Source of the DNA: Alphaproteobacteria bacterium
GTDB taxonomy: Bacteria; Bacteroidota; Bacteroidia; Chitinophagales; Chitinophagaceae
Reading direction: 5' to 3'
NCBI GenBank assembly: GCA_030053915.1
Contig: JASGCT010000013.1
Span: 1 to 44,555, forward strand
DNA length: 44,555 nucleotides
Part shown: positions 13,801-20,616 of the stretch, in pieces
How the letters are laid out: every line of letters starts with the position of its first letter
Position numbering within the stretch: position 1 is the first letter of the stretch
Notes under the pieces: model-generated
Told to the model about the DNA's origin: nothing
Seen by the model: only the letters and a program-made list of their open reading frames with translations
Databases searched by the model: none
Position numbers and translations under genes: made by a program

Positions 13801-16800
13801 TTGCCAGATTGTTCTTTTAAAACACTCATCGCCGCTCCATTGGATAACTGATTATTTTGTAATAAATTCGTTAAGACGCCTAATTTGGAATAGAACACTA
13901 CCCCACCCGTTCCCGCACTTGAAATAAAATTACCATCATTATCTTTGTAACATTGAAAAATATTACCATAATTAAGTTGTGCTTCATTAAAAAATGGCGC
14001 TAAGGTACTTAAAATAGGATTATACTTAGAAACAATACTAGTATTGGGCGTATTTCCCAAAATACTAACAATAATTGACGAGTCGATATCCCTAAACGCA
14101 TAAACTGCCGATCTATTGGTTAAATTGAGTCCAGTTAAGAGCGTAGAAAACACATTGTTTTTAGTATATTCAAAAACCCCACCTCTACCTGAAACGCCCC
14201 CATTACTTGCTGAAATGATGAGATTATTATTTCGATCTTTGGTAATCCAAACAGCACGACCATTTCTAAAATTTGTTTGGGTTAAAACATTGGTTATACT
14301 ATTATCTTGTTTAACAAGCCACATGCCACCATTCCCAGTAACAAAATAGATTTTATTAGAATCGTGCAATACACCTTGTAACACTTGAAAATTATTAATT
14401 TGGGATCTTGTAACTAATTGGGAAATGCTACCATTTGCATTGATCCTAATTAATCCGCCCGTTCCAGCAAAGATATATATATTATTATTGGTATCAATAA
14501 ATCCAAAACGTGCACTTCCATAATTAATTTGCTGGCGCGTTAATAAGGGCGTTAAAAAACCATTAGGACTTAATTTATAAACACCTTGGGAGGAAGCACA
14601 TACAATTAGATTATTACTATTATCTTTAAATGAATAAAAAATAGTATCATTACCAACTTGCTTTGATGATACTAAAACCCTATAATCGTAATTAGGATCC
14701 ACTTTATACACTACCAAAATACTACTATCGCCTCTCACATTTCTAAACGTATAACCTGAAATAGAATCCCGATAGTTTTTAATCCTTCTATTATTAACAA
14801 TAACACTATCTAAAATATAACCAATATTGGGTTGATAATTAATTCGTAAATCTTGACCCCTTGAACCACTTACGGTACTAATATATCCATATTTTGCGCT
14901 CCCATTAATGATTAAATTAAATGGAAAATCAAACTGCACAATGCCACTATCTCTTGAAGCAATTAGTAAATTTTTATTAAATTCTACCCCACCACATACA
15001 ATGGTATCAATAACCCCATTCTTAAATGGTCTATACAAATGAGACAATGCTTTTTGGGTTTGTGAAAAAACAAAAACACCCGAATTTGGAGAACATAGTA
15101 TAATATTATTACTCGTATCAACAAATCCGCTACTTAGCAGGCTATTGGCTAAGCTACTTGGGGTAACAAGTTGCGTTACCTGACTATCTATTACAATAAA
15201 TACACCACTATCCTTAGTAAGTATCACCATGTTTTTATCTTTGTCTAAAAATCCAGTTAAAGGACTTGCTAAATTTAAACTATTTTCTGAAATATAGGTA
15301 TAAAACTGACCACTAACCGATTTCTTAAAAAGATGTGAGTCTTGAACACAAATATATAAGTTTTCTAAAGGGTCTCTAAATATAGAATTTACTTTTTTAT
15401 TTCCCAAAACAGCGTTAGAAACCGAAATAGAATAATTGATTTGTGTTTTATTATATTCAAGAACCCCCAAACTAGCACTCAAAACCCAAAATGTACTATT
15501 ATTCTTAGGTAAACATTGGTTTACAAAACCAAAATTATAGGTACTATTCACATAAATAATAGAACGGTCTGATTTTAATATTAATACACCACCTAAACCA
15601 CAACTTATTATTAAATCATCATCAAAATCCTGAAAAGCATGTAATGCTGGGAAATAATTTAAGTCTGCCGCTTTTAATAATTGTATCACGTTTCCCTGAC
15701 TTGTGGCTTCATAAACTCCTTGATTGGTGCATATTATTTTTGATCCGTACTTATTTATAAAAAAATAATTTATCTTTTGATTATTGAATTGAGTATTCGT
15801 AAAAGGGTTTCTACTAAACAATGTTATATTAGGTTTATACTTAACTCGAATTATGCTATCCGAACGTAGATTTTTAAATGTATATCTATTTGTAGAATCT
15901 AAATAGTTTTGCGTTCGATTATTTATGAGAACACTATCCAACACGTAACCATAATTTTCTTTATAAACAAACGGTATATTTTGTCCTAAAAATCCCCCAG
16001 TATTTTTGTTTGTGCCATAAGACGTGGTTGCATTAATTAAATAATAGGGGTCTATTAAAATCAATCCGTTAGCCATGGTATTAACATATATATATTGGCT
16101 ACTACTAATATTTCCACCATTAATTTTAATATTTGGAACTTGACTATTTGAAATAAAATTACTTACTTTATCGTTTTTAGAAACGAAATACACCCCTCTA
16201 TTTGTATATAATATTAATGACCCATCATTCCGAATAGCACTTTGGATAAGAATATCATTACCAATTAAACTGGAGCTTATGTCATTTGAAATAATGTTAT
16301 ATTTGCTATATTTTACTAAGCCAGCCGAGCCTGCACTTACGTATAAATTGCCATCCGCATCGTAATTTAAATATTTGGCTTGACCCTGACGAAGATTGGC
16401 AGGACTTATATATTGCAGTAAGGATGAAAAATTTGTAATTAGAAAAACACCTGCTGAATCTGCCGCAACTATAATTCTATTCAATGCATCTATTAAAAAG
16501 TGTTTCACATTTCCATTGTTTAAGCCCTCTTTACTAAAAAGTTGAGTTGTAGCGGCTGGATGAATCCCTGATACAAGCACGATACCACCATTATCTGCCG
16601 CAACTAACAAATTAGAAAAATAGCGTTTGACATACAATGGGTTTCCGTTAAATAAATTCCCAATTGGAACAATCGTGTCAAGCGTTTGGTCTGCTAATAC
16701 TTTTACAATTCCAATATTTTGAACGCTTGCTATTAATAAGCCGTCTTCATCGATAAAGGCATGGTTAATTGGGTTCATACCAACCTGTGCTGCCGCTATA

Positions 16801-19800
16801 ACTGTACTTAAAACACCAGACGACCCATTCAATTTATAAAGTCCTGTTGTTGTAGACAAATATGTATTATTCGTATTATCTTGAAAACTATGGTTAATAC
16901 TACCGTAATTAAAATTTCTATTGGGTACAATGGTTCTGAAATAAATGGTACTGTCGGGTTTAAATATCACCATGATGGAGCTATCTGATTTAATATTTTT
17001 AAATATATAAGTGGAATCATAAGGCGAAGCAAAGCTGGCAGGTTTACCGTTAATTAAAATACTATCTAATACAAAACCAGGGTATGGTATAAATTTAATT
17101 TCAATGTTACTATAGGATTTTCCACTAACAGGATTGATGTAACCATTTTTAACTGATGCTGTAATCGTTACAAAATATGGTGTATCCAGTGTTATTAAAC
17201 CCTTGTTACCATTATTAAGTAATAATACGCCGTTCTTATTTTTATAAATGGAATTTGCATTGCCACCTTGAAGTAAGGTAGATTCAATTAAAGTAATTAA
17301 ATTATTACTTGGTGTATTTAAATATAAGCCTTTATTTAAAACACTAAAAATTAAATTCCCATTGGCTTCTCTAAAAGCGTCAACTACGCTACCATTGGCT
17401 TGATTGCTAGAAATCACCTGTTGTACCGAACTTAAATTATTATCATATATATAAACCCCACTGGTGCCTGCACTAATAATTATATTGTTATCAGGGGCTT
17501 GCGTACAATTATAAACACTATCATTTTTTATGCTTGAACTAGCAACTAAGGTAGATAAGAGGTTATTTTCAAATTTAAGTACGCCAGCTAATTGCGCACT
17601 TATAATATAGACGCCTTGCGACGTTACAAATGCCCTAACAATTTCATTATTTGATACTTGAGCATTTGAAATTGTTGTTTGTACAATACCATTAGATAAT
17701 ATTCTAATTAAACCGCCCTTACCAGCACACACAACCAATAATTTAGAGCTATCATAAAAACTATAATAGGCTTTACCAGAATTTATTTGACTTGGCGTTA
17801 GTAGCACTGTAATTTGTTGCGTAAGTTTATCTTGTTTAAAAACTCCTGCCGAACCAGCATTGATAATTAAGTTACCGGTACTATCATTGATACAACTATA
17901 AACAATTCCATAATTAATATCTATTGGTTTCACAATATTTTGAATATATCCTTGTTTATTTAATTTAAATACACCTGCCGCACCACCACTAACAATATAA
18001 TCACCATTCATATCTTCAAACGAATGATTCACATCAATATTGGCATTTTGTAAAGCACTTATTAAATACCTTACATTCGTTGAGGTTAATGGTTTATTAA
18101 TGATATTCATTTGACTATCACCTTGTAACATATTAAATTGATATGGGCTTATAAGGGAAATAGAACGTAATGTACCGTTTATAAGAATGCTATCCACTCC
18201 AAACCCTATATTGGGTTGAAATGAAACCGATACTGAACTACGAGCAAAACCATTTGCCGCACCAACATAACCAAAGTTAGACTGCGATCTTATAATATAA
18301 TATGGATCTAATTCAATAAGACCCGCATTTTGATAACTCACATAAAATTTTCCATTAAAATATTTAAGGCAGTTTAAGGCTCTTCCGTTAGTTATTTGAG
18401 TTCTATAAACTAAATTCACAAAATTGCCATTAGATAACAATCCAAAAACCCCACTAGTATCGGCACTAATAAATAAATTGTTATTATTATCTATATATCC
18501 TTGCAGGGCGTTTCCAAAATTTAATTGGTTTCTATTTATAATTTTTACAATTCTATTTAAAGTATCCATTTTAAATACGCCACTGGTATCTGCAAAAACA
18601 TACACGTCATTATTATTGTTTTTTACAATATATTTAACTCTACCCAAACCAAAGGATGTACCACGAAATCTGGTCAAAACACCTTGTGCCGATTTAGTAA
18701 TCAACCCAGCACTATCCGAACTAATAAATACGGTACCATTATCATTTTCAAATCCTTGCAGGGCTTTACCCTTTTGTAAGTCTGTAGCAGACAAAAAGAT
18801 TTCAGACTGAGAATTTAGCACATTGAATTTTAAAACACCACTATCTTCTAAACAGAGATATAAATAATTATTATTCCCTAAAAAAGTACTGAGAACCTTG
18901 GCATTTTTGAGATTCATGGCATTTAAAAGCGTTTGGACAACGCCATTACTTGATAATTTTAGCAATCCTTTTCTTCCAGCCGAAATATAATAATTATTTT
19001 GTGCATCTTGAGTAACATGAAACACCGTATCAAAATTATAACTAAAGATAGTTGACCAATTTTGAAAAAACCCATCAGACGTGATTGCAAAAATACCCTT
19101 AGAACTACTTATGACAATATTCTTTTGTCGATCTTCAAAACTATTATAAATAACGCCATTGTTGGTTTGAATTAATGACACAGCGGTCCGATAATTGTTA
19201 CCATTAGAAAAATCGGGTTTATAAATGACTGTAATGGCGCTATCGTCTGGTAAATTTCTTAAAGTATAACCATTTGCAGAATCTAAATAATTTGCACCAT
19301 AATTATTATTAACAATAATACTATCAAGCATATAACCAGGATTGGGTTGATAAGTTATTCTTACATTGGACCCTTTAATACCACTTCCGCTCGAAATAGT
19401 TCCAAACTTAACTTTAGCATCAACTTTAACAAAATAATTATTCAACAAGACCACACCTTGAGCGCCCACGCTGATTACAAGATCACCATTTTTATCTAAA
19501 AATGTATGTTGTGGACTCCCATTATTTAATTGTGAATTTGTAATTAAAGTTGTTAAATTTCCTGAAGTAGAAAATGATTTTAAATCGGCACTATTTGTTA
19601 TAACCAAGTTATTATTCGCATCTAAAAAAATAGTATTAACACTCGCATTATTGAGTTGCAAAGCGGATACATAAGTAGATGCTACCCCATCAATTGAATA
19701 TTTTATAACACCACCAGCCTCTGCACTGATAAAATAATTTCCATCAGCATCTTGCAATCCATAATTTGCAGACCCATTATTAAGTTGACTCCTTGTTAAT

Positions 19801-20450
19801 ATCGTGCTAAAATTACCAAAAGTATCAATTTTTATAACGCCACCTGTACCAGCACTAACAATATAATTGCCAATGGCATCTTGGAAACAATGAAACACAG
19901 AACCGTTATTAATTTGAGTAGATCGTAATATTGTATCAATAGACCCATCATTTCGCACTAAAAAAAGTCCTTTTTGCCCTGCACTAACAATTAAAGCACC
20001 TTTTTGATTTTTAAAACATTGATAGGCAATAGCATTATCGATAGGGAAAAAATCGCTATATTGGTCGAGAAGATTTTCGCCAATGTCATACCTAATTACC
20101 CCCGCTCTACCTGCAGCAATATACAAAGTATCGTTATCTCTATAACTAGAATAAACATAACCAACAATGTTTAAATCTAAGTTTTTAATGATAGTTTCTA
20201 TATTACCTTGCGTATCTAATTTAACATAGCCGCCATAACCTGCACTGATATAAAAATTTCCTATTTTATCTTGAATACCATGTTTGGCTTCACCATTGTT
20301 AAGTTGAGAATTTGTTAAAATTGTTCTGTATGAAGCTGGTGAAGATTGGCTTTTAGCTCCATGAAACATCAATAATAAAACACAAAATAAAAATAACCTA
20401 ATTAAAAGATAATAAAAATTTGAATTATTAAAATTTTGGCGCTTCATCAT
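1809..20450 (-). CDS. Giant T9SS-secreted modular repeat protein, 6213 aa
   Basis: A single uninterrupted frame encoding a secreted or surface protein of 6213 residues. Residues 1-35 are a signal peptide (hydrophobic LLIRLFLFCVLLLMF, cleavage near AKSQ). Residues ~36-4510 hold twelve units, each made of exactly seven ~43-residue repeats centred on a GNLIVSAGxGGV-like core. Eleven single ~75-residue B-like repeats separate them. Residues ~4511-5968 are twenty tandem ~73-residue repeats resembling InlB B-repeat / Listeria-Bacteroides repeats (VxNGTIS, ITYQP, YxLDSIxIDG, YTFxNI). Residues ~5969-6133 look Ig-like with a few cysteines, and ~6134-6213 are a T9SS type A sorting domain (IYPNP ... KGVYLIQI ... 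IKLIKE). The seven-fold units are best read as beta-propellers similar to two-component-regulator propeller repeats. The likely role is a surface adhesin or binding fibre. No catalytic motif was recognised, and no T9SS machinery gene is in the window. The start is a double ATG with a promoter element 18 nt upstream. Confidence 0.93.
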   Translation of the reverse strand: MMKRQNFNNSNFYYLLIRLFLFCVLLLMFHGAKSQSSPASYRTILTNSQLNNGEAKHGIQDKIGNFYISAGYGGYVKLDTQGNIETIIKNLDLNIVGYVYSSYRDNDTLYIAAGRAGVIRYDIGENLLDQYSDFFPIDNAIAYQCFKNQKGALIVSAGQKGLFLVRNDGSIDTILRSTQINNGSVFHCFQDAIGNYIVSAGTGGVIKIDTFGNFSTILTRSQLNNGSANYGLQDADGNYFISAEAGGVIKYSIDGVASTYVSALQLNNASVNTIFLDANNNLVITNSADLKSFSTSGNLTTLITNSQLNNGSPQHTFLDKNGDLVISVGAQGVVLLNNYFVKVDAKVKFGTISSGSGIKGSNVRITYQPNPGYMLDSIIVNNNYGANYLDSANGYTLRNLPDDSAITVIYKPDFSNGNNYRTAVSLIQTNNGVIYNSFEDRQKNIVISSSKGIFAITSDGFFQNWSTIFSYNFDTVFHVTQDAQNNYYISAGRKGLLKLSSNGVVQTLLNAMNLKNAKVLSTFLGNNNYLYLCLEDSGVLKFNVLNSQSEIFLSATDLQKGKALQGFENDNGTVFISSDSAGLITKSAQGVLTRFRGTSFGLGRVKYIVKNNNNDVYVFADTSGVFKMDTLNRIVKIINRNQLNFGNALQGYIDNNNNLFISADTSGVFGLLSNGNFVNLVYRTQITNGRALNCLKYFNGKFYVSYQNAGLIELDPYYIIRSQSNFGYVGAANGFARSSVSVSFQPNIGFGVDSILINGTLRSISLISPYQFNMLQGDSQMNIINKPLTSTNVRYLISALQNANIDVNHSFEDMNGDYIVSGGAAGVFKLNKQGYIQNIVKPIDINYGIVYSCINDSTGNLIINAGSAGVFKQDKLTQQITVLLTPSQINSGKAYYSFYDSSKLLVVCAGKGGLIRILSNGIVQTTISNAQVSNNEIVRAFVTSQGVYIISAQLAGVLKFENNLLSTLVASSSIKNDSVYNCTQAPDNNIIISAGTSGVYIYDNNLSSVQQVISSNQANGSVVDAFREANGNLIFSVLNKGLYLNTPSNNLITLIESTLLQGGNANSIYKNKNGVLLLNNGNKGLITLDTPYFVTITASVKNGYINPVSGKSYSNIEIKFIPYPGFVLDSILINGKPASFASPYDSTYIFKNIKSDSSIMVIFKPDSTIYFRTIVPNRNFNYGSINHSFQDNTNNTYLSTTTGLYKLNGSSGVLSTVIAAAQVGMNPINHAFIDEDGLLIASVQNIGIVKVLADQTLDTIVPIGNLFNGNPLYVKRYFSNLLVAADNGGIVLVSGIHPAATTQLFSKEGLNNGNVKHFLIDALNRIIVAADSAGVFLITNFSSLLQYISPANLRQGQAKYLNYDADGNLYVSAGSAGLVKYSKYNIISNDISSSLIGNDILIQSAIRNDGSLILYTNRGVYFVSKNDKVSNFISNSQVPNIKINGGNISSSQYIYVNTMANGLILIDPYYLINATTSYGTNKNTGGFLGQNIPFVYKENYGYVLDSVLINNRTQNYLDSTNRYTFKNLRSDSIIRVKYKPNITLFSRNPFTNTQFNNQKINYFFINKYGSKIICTNQGVYEATSQGNVIQLLKAADLNYFPALHAFQDFDDDLIISCGLGGVLILKSDRSIIYVNSTYNFGFVNQCLPKNNSTFWVLSASLGVLEYNKTQINYSISVSNAVLGNKKVNSIFRDPLENLYICVQDSHLFKKSVSGQFYTYISENSLNLASPLTGFLDKDKNMVILTKDSGVFIVIDSQVTQLVTPSSLANSLLSSGFVDTSNNIILCSPNSGVFVFSQTQKALSHLYRPFKNGVIDTIVCGGVEFNKNLLIASRDSGIVQFDFPFNLIINGSAKYGYISTVSGSRGQDLRINYQPNIGYILDSVIVNNRRIKNYRDSISGYTFRNVRGDSSILVVYKVDPNYDYRVLVSSKQVGNDTIFYSFKDNSNNLIVCASSQGVYKLSPNGFLTPLLTRQQINYGSARFGFIDTNNNIYIFAGTGGLIRINANGSISQLVTRSQINNFQVLQGVLHDSNKIYFVTGNGGMWLVKQDNSITNVLTQTNFRNGRAVWITKDRNNNLIISASNGGVSGRGGVFEYTKNNVFSTLLTGLNLTNRSAVYAFRDIDSSIIVSILGNTPNTSIVSKYNPILSTLAPFFNEAQLNYGNIFQCYKDNDGNFISSAGTGGVVFYSKLGVLTNLLQNNQLSNGAAMSVLKEQSGNFIVNAGTGGIIQTDPFLFVNTSSRYGIISSGGGLKGSNIKITYTPNPGYVLDSVIVNNNRLVNYRDSVSSYTFNNISNDNSLLVKFKPDTQVQIRVPLTSGQLPNSGQVLHSFIDSNKNIIASAGNSGVIRLSQDGEATVLLNQTQLNNGFASYSFLDNMGNLIVCARTGGVIKYAPDQSISTLIPANRLNGGSALQGFQDTAGNYYISADNGGVVVLLKGASTATTLLTVNQLNGGRALHCFKDSDQNLIVSAYNGGVILVNKFGVRSTLLTQAQLNGNGGSYHSFKDNQGNLIISAEYGGVLQFSKDSVISTLVSYIDGSNGKFYHSFKDSSNNLIVSYEYAGVLQRSINGRIATPLNHNQLNGGYGAYSSFTYNNQLYVSAGSGGIILAEPFYFINTNVRYGIISDSNGYKGSNIKISYKNNPGYILDSVIINNNRAQNYKDSLTSFTFRSITKDNAILTIYKADTFQKIRTPVAVQQLVKDNILNKATYSFIDSFRNQIIVCANKNVYALSSNGELNSILNPTLLNNGNANYGFIDSLGDIYIFAGYGGVILYSKRGEVRTLITNATIGGAEANYGFKDKDGNLIVCASSNGVYKYYLSTSEISQIVNAFQLNAGRVNHAFLDSTNNLIISAGIGGVVQLSNKGLVSTLVSPTVITDLNVLSCFKDTKGNLVLSTENTGVLQFTKSGNLTELVSASTLNNHAARYAFYDKQDNLYVCADSNGLGILFKNSTYFNILSPNLLQNFPVNYAFTDRNNFLYVVNGNLVQVEPIYNVTTTAYYGTIANAGNIRGNKVTLNYSPNLGYVLDSVILNNNIQTNYLDSQNRFIISNINTNYNLRVVFKQDSLFNIRTVGTSAQFNYSKVNHSFTDKYNNKIISTSDGVYVVNNRGFRYNLLNKFDINLGEATYSFKDNDDNLYIFAQNGGIIKNFVDGSVQTIANKLQLNNGKALKGILLNSGNLIVAADSGGLVKINPQGAISTLLTRAQLNGNIVDISTDPFDNLVITSLSGGIFYYNTQTQNLQNIINTSRLNTQFKQAQLLNDIYLITTSSGIYELNALNVLKQIVSPNQISNSNINYVYKYPSGKTIISTSNFGLYILDSNYILQNVVKGNQLNNGFVNHAYFDSSNKIIISADIGGLIEADPYYFIKSSINYGIASTGNGFIKSKQPIYYYPNFGYRFNNAMVNNKNYFDSTERYTFNNLRSDSAISILNRYDSATYYRLATSSAQVPQGNFIQFFKDNLQQHYLILTTKGLFKLDNNGYLSPIITNQVIPTDNFNFGFAKNDGSVIICNQKSGVIQVFLDGSYTTLLNAQNLNGGSALNGFEDANGNLIIVADSGGVIRRYSNGTLETILTRVELGNQPVKHAFYKNDGSLIVSTANAGVLSILNNQIDTVLRPSIINNSQVNHTFIDVNNFLYASTKSAGLWELSPDGVAKNILTINQINQQSITQSFKDIFNNLIISADSSGVFLVKNDGKIFNIINKTQDAYFGQATYSSQDINTEEYLIASKSIGGYKLNPFYFVNAQPRFGNAISNQGFRHQNIPIEFTPNNGYIFDYIVFNNNFNNPFRDSSLHYTYNNIQQNHDFVVRFKPDPAQKFRTPITFKQLKNQKVTHSFMDVEGSIIISTETGGIIKIDSQGIISNLVSYESLGNNKVLFSRYDNDRNLLICAGNGGLYKFSNSGTIALLLNPNDYEGIHKIVYYCAVDNDNNYIVAAGGTGVFKISPDGTIVNILNNAQLSNGVAQHVLIDYETNNYIVSSGVIGVYQINASNFGANILLDASKINGGNANFAIKDNDGNLYVSCGSVVKLSSQAAGSELTTVLQARFLNFSGTNQLTLDSLNAVLVSCNQFGLVKITAGGDVFTIISNQDLNYGNALNCTRIQNGSILVTSDTGGLFIKDYNANPIYITTTVENGFIQSTTEFYQNESARITYNSYLGYKPNQVTINGDGNVNYIDSISGFTFRNVQSNQTIFVSFVLDTANPIKTIIIPSQIENNPVNHILKDKYNNILLSTLDGGVWQYNVVNQEPFFSISLLLSKLDLQGGQAVSTYRDPSDNIFIATGEKGVFTRDVNNITLPFLADAQIENGYVSNLLPSFDNYFRVVAGTAGIYRSDEDITRDLSARDYTRIINPEDFNFGYANNAFFDNNNNLISCFRGSVNLVRLNQDNTIQNLTNSSFLPNGETTSGFVDKDSNLIISAGLDGIIKINSQNQYSTFINRSQLNNGFAYYTFKDSTNRMYFCAGNGGFFEYYKGNLIEILSNTQTNNAQINFGIKDTTKTIYLTAGNGGLISIKPYSEILTSVLNGSISKPTYTFNGDHIRITYQNLPNYFIDSIFINNIYIGRDSITGYTFKNVQEPQSIRVVYVTNYQITTQVVNGTISNTVVVGYNSSYRITYQKNTNYEIDSILVDGIPISLDSINGYTFINISSNKRIRVVYKGPYYYIYTSVKNGTIDATKYIINGSNVTIKYAPNINYLIDSILIDGVAINKDSIRSYTFYNVNQNRTFRVVFKLYYFTITTQSINGTISKADTVYDGQNVRLFYSPNLFYRIDSIFLDGKNLGLDSPRSYTLFNVTKNHIFTVYNKGPYLPITTSVINGSITRSDTVLVNSNFRITYNPFNLYEIDSIVLNGVNVGKDSFQSYTFKNIVAPINFQVVFNRFLNINTAITNGAIIPSNRVVLGTTYRITYQPIANYRIDSILFNGNKVSTDSTRGFTFRNISTNITFRVFCSGPYFRFTTNVQNGLISSTTDVLKGTTYRVTYQPNSGFNLDSVLIDKVALENDSVDGFTFYDVDIDHLIEVKYFRFNRIQAQVINGTISVRDTLVKSGQTVVFNYSPNPNYILDSLILYGVPMSLDSQTRFTLYNIQNPSTLRVVFKGPYYRVQTIAKNGTISPTNLYFNGQKVTITYQANPNYYLDSIYLDNIYIGKDSLTSFTFNNLNTNHTLTIIFKGPLYRVNTQVVNGTISSSNLYAENQTVAITYQPLLGYSLDSVIVDGMPQSKDSITKYTFQNITDNHTIKIVYTIKFLVATSVNNGSISPSIYVNQNSNYLITFKPIPNYQLDSFIVNNQRQTPTTDTSYNINAISSNYNIRATFKGPYFYITTTVKNGSISNTGYFLVQNNKIKITYSPNSNAVLDSIIIDGVSIGIDSFQSYTFNDINSNHSINVIYNYYFQVSTQVVNGSVTPTSTLVQSSNFTVTYQPNSGYQLDSLFIDNIAIGLDSMNQFTFKNIQSNRSIKVVYAPAIQVNYTVENGFINNDTLIVIGKSTRVTYQPLDVSYELDSIFLNNSYVGKDSIFGFTLNNLTTNTLFKVIFSKKKLSIETEVVNGTISTNTTVFYGQSVAITYQPQNGYLIDSILIDGVYVGKDSMQRYTFSNIIISHKIKIVFNKFVFITTMAINGSITTSNYFKLNSKAKITYSGLPMYYIDSIIIDNISRIPDSLNSYTFDTLNTDHQIRVVFKGPFYKISTTAVNGVISPAQLASPQSHFRITYQPLEGTQLDSIIIDNVVITKDSFAGYTFNNISQNHNVYVKYSSAFQIKTQVKNGTISTNTPVSNGGSSVITYMPQSHYLIDSIFIDGIYVGKDSLTKYTFNNVLSNHTIYVIFKGPYFKVKTQIVNGFKTDSMYVLKGDSIKITYNPSTNYKLDSVIVNGRNKTSEYPSGFTIYLIDTDYLVQVYYSGPYFNVNTQVVNGIITPSQLIDSNGTTTIKYSGNKGKVIKFIILNNIDTIKFNTSLKLDTGSYTFRNIMFNIDIKVVFDDRTFAQDFIAVVGQDFTCSTPDNLGNIIIVTQQPAVYRVVFYDRATGINDTVYFNNTTFSRTVYSQGSYELCVSDTNYPQLVRCFNINIVSPPPISSFSYLDLNQKTLNLQIQSDQVNYINFNGKQYPSFINTANLPLKIGINTLILKRDIGCKDSIEEVFMYYDDMRIYPNPTPHNAIISLNTPNSWVQIKIIQTNNGKIIENKAYLTNDLGNIELITQHYQKGVYLIQIQSNNRKITLKLIKE
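1812..2048 (-). other. T9SS type A C-terminal sorting domain of the giant protein
   Basis: The last ~80 residues begin with RIYPNPTPHN, continue through a KGVYLIQI segment and end with KLIKE. This matches the pattern of type A sorting signals, which send proteins through the type IX system and are removed when the protein is attached to the surface or released. It follows a ~165-residue Ig-like stretch with cysteines. Confidence 0.9.
2546..6925 (-). repeat. Twenty tandem InlB/B-like repeats (~73 aa each)
   Basis: Residues ~4511-5968 of the giant protein are twenty head-to-tail repeats without propeller units between them. Each has a VxNGTIS start, a central (I/V)TYxP segment, an LDSIxIDG segment and a closing YTFxNIxxNHxIxVVF. 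Similar repeats form elongated stalks in bacterial surface proteins. In the first eight copies the linker alternates between one ending in a GPY sequence and one without it, suggesting growth by pairs. Placed just before the sorting domain, this array could be the stalk that holds the propeller part away from the cell. Confidence 0.88.
6925..20345 (-). repeat. Twelve seven-repeat propeller units with eleven B-like spacers (protein-level repeat, ~1.13 kb period)
   Basis: Within the giant gene, single B-like spacer domains recur at about 19.3, 18.2, 17.1, 15.9, 14.8, 13.6, 12.5, 11.4, 10.2, 9.1 and 8.0 kb, a period of about 1130 bp or 377 codons. Between consecutive spacers, and before the first and after the last, I counted seven copies of a ~43-residue repeat in every one of the twelve units (84 in total). 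The repeat has an (H/Y)xFxD segment, then a GN-L-I-x-S-A-G-x-G-G-V core, then L-x-x-x-Q-L-N-N-G. Spacer domains read GxIS, ITYxPNPGYxLDSVIVNN and YTFxN. Copies are well diverged in sequence, so the array looks old rather than freshly duplicated. Confidence 0.9.
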
Positions 20451-20468
20451 GAATTAAGAAATTTTTCA

Positions 20469-20476
20469 CAAATGTA
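20469..20476 (-). promoter_or_regulatory. -7 promoter element TACATTTG for the giant gene
   Basis: Exact TAnnTTTG match, 18 nt before the double ATG at 20450. The surrounding 166-bp gap (20451-20616) is otherwise featureless and very AT-rich. Confidence 0.55.
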
Positions 20477-20616
20477 AAAAAAAATGTTTAAAAATTATAA
20501 TTTTACACGTATTTTAACAAAATTTTATTAATAATTAGATAATTTTAAATTTATATCCTAATTTTTCTTAAATATCAATACGTTATTATTAAAAATTAAA
20601 CTAAAAATAAGAGAAT

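Noticed and set aside
18424..18810. Plus-strand open frame of 128 codons inside the giant gene
   Set aside because: It is antisense to propeller repeats and shows only mirrored repeat composition; several similar shadows occur along the gene.
1809..20450. Polyketide or nonribosomal peptide megasynthase, suspected from gene size
   Set aside because: There is a signal peptide, a T9SS tail and only structural repeats; no carrier, ketosynthase or adenylation motif is present.
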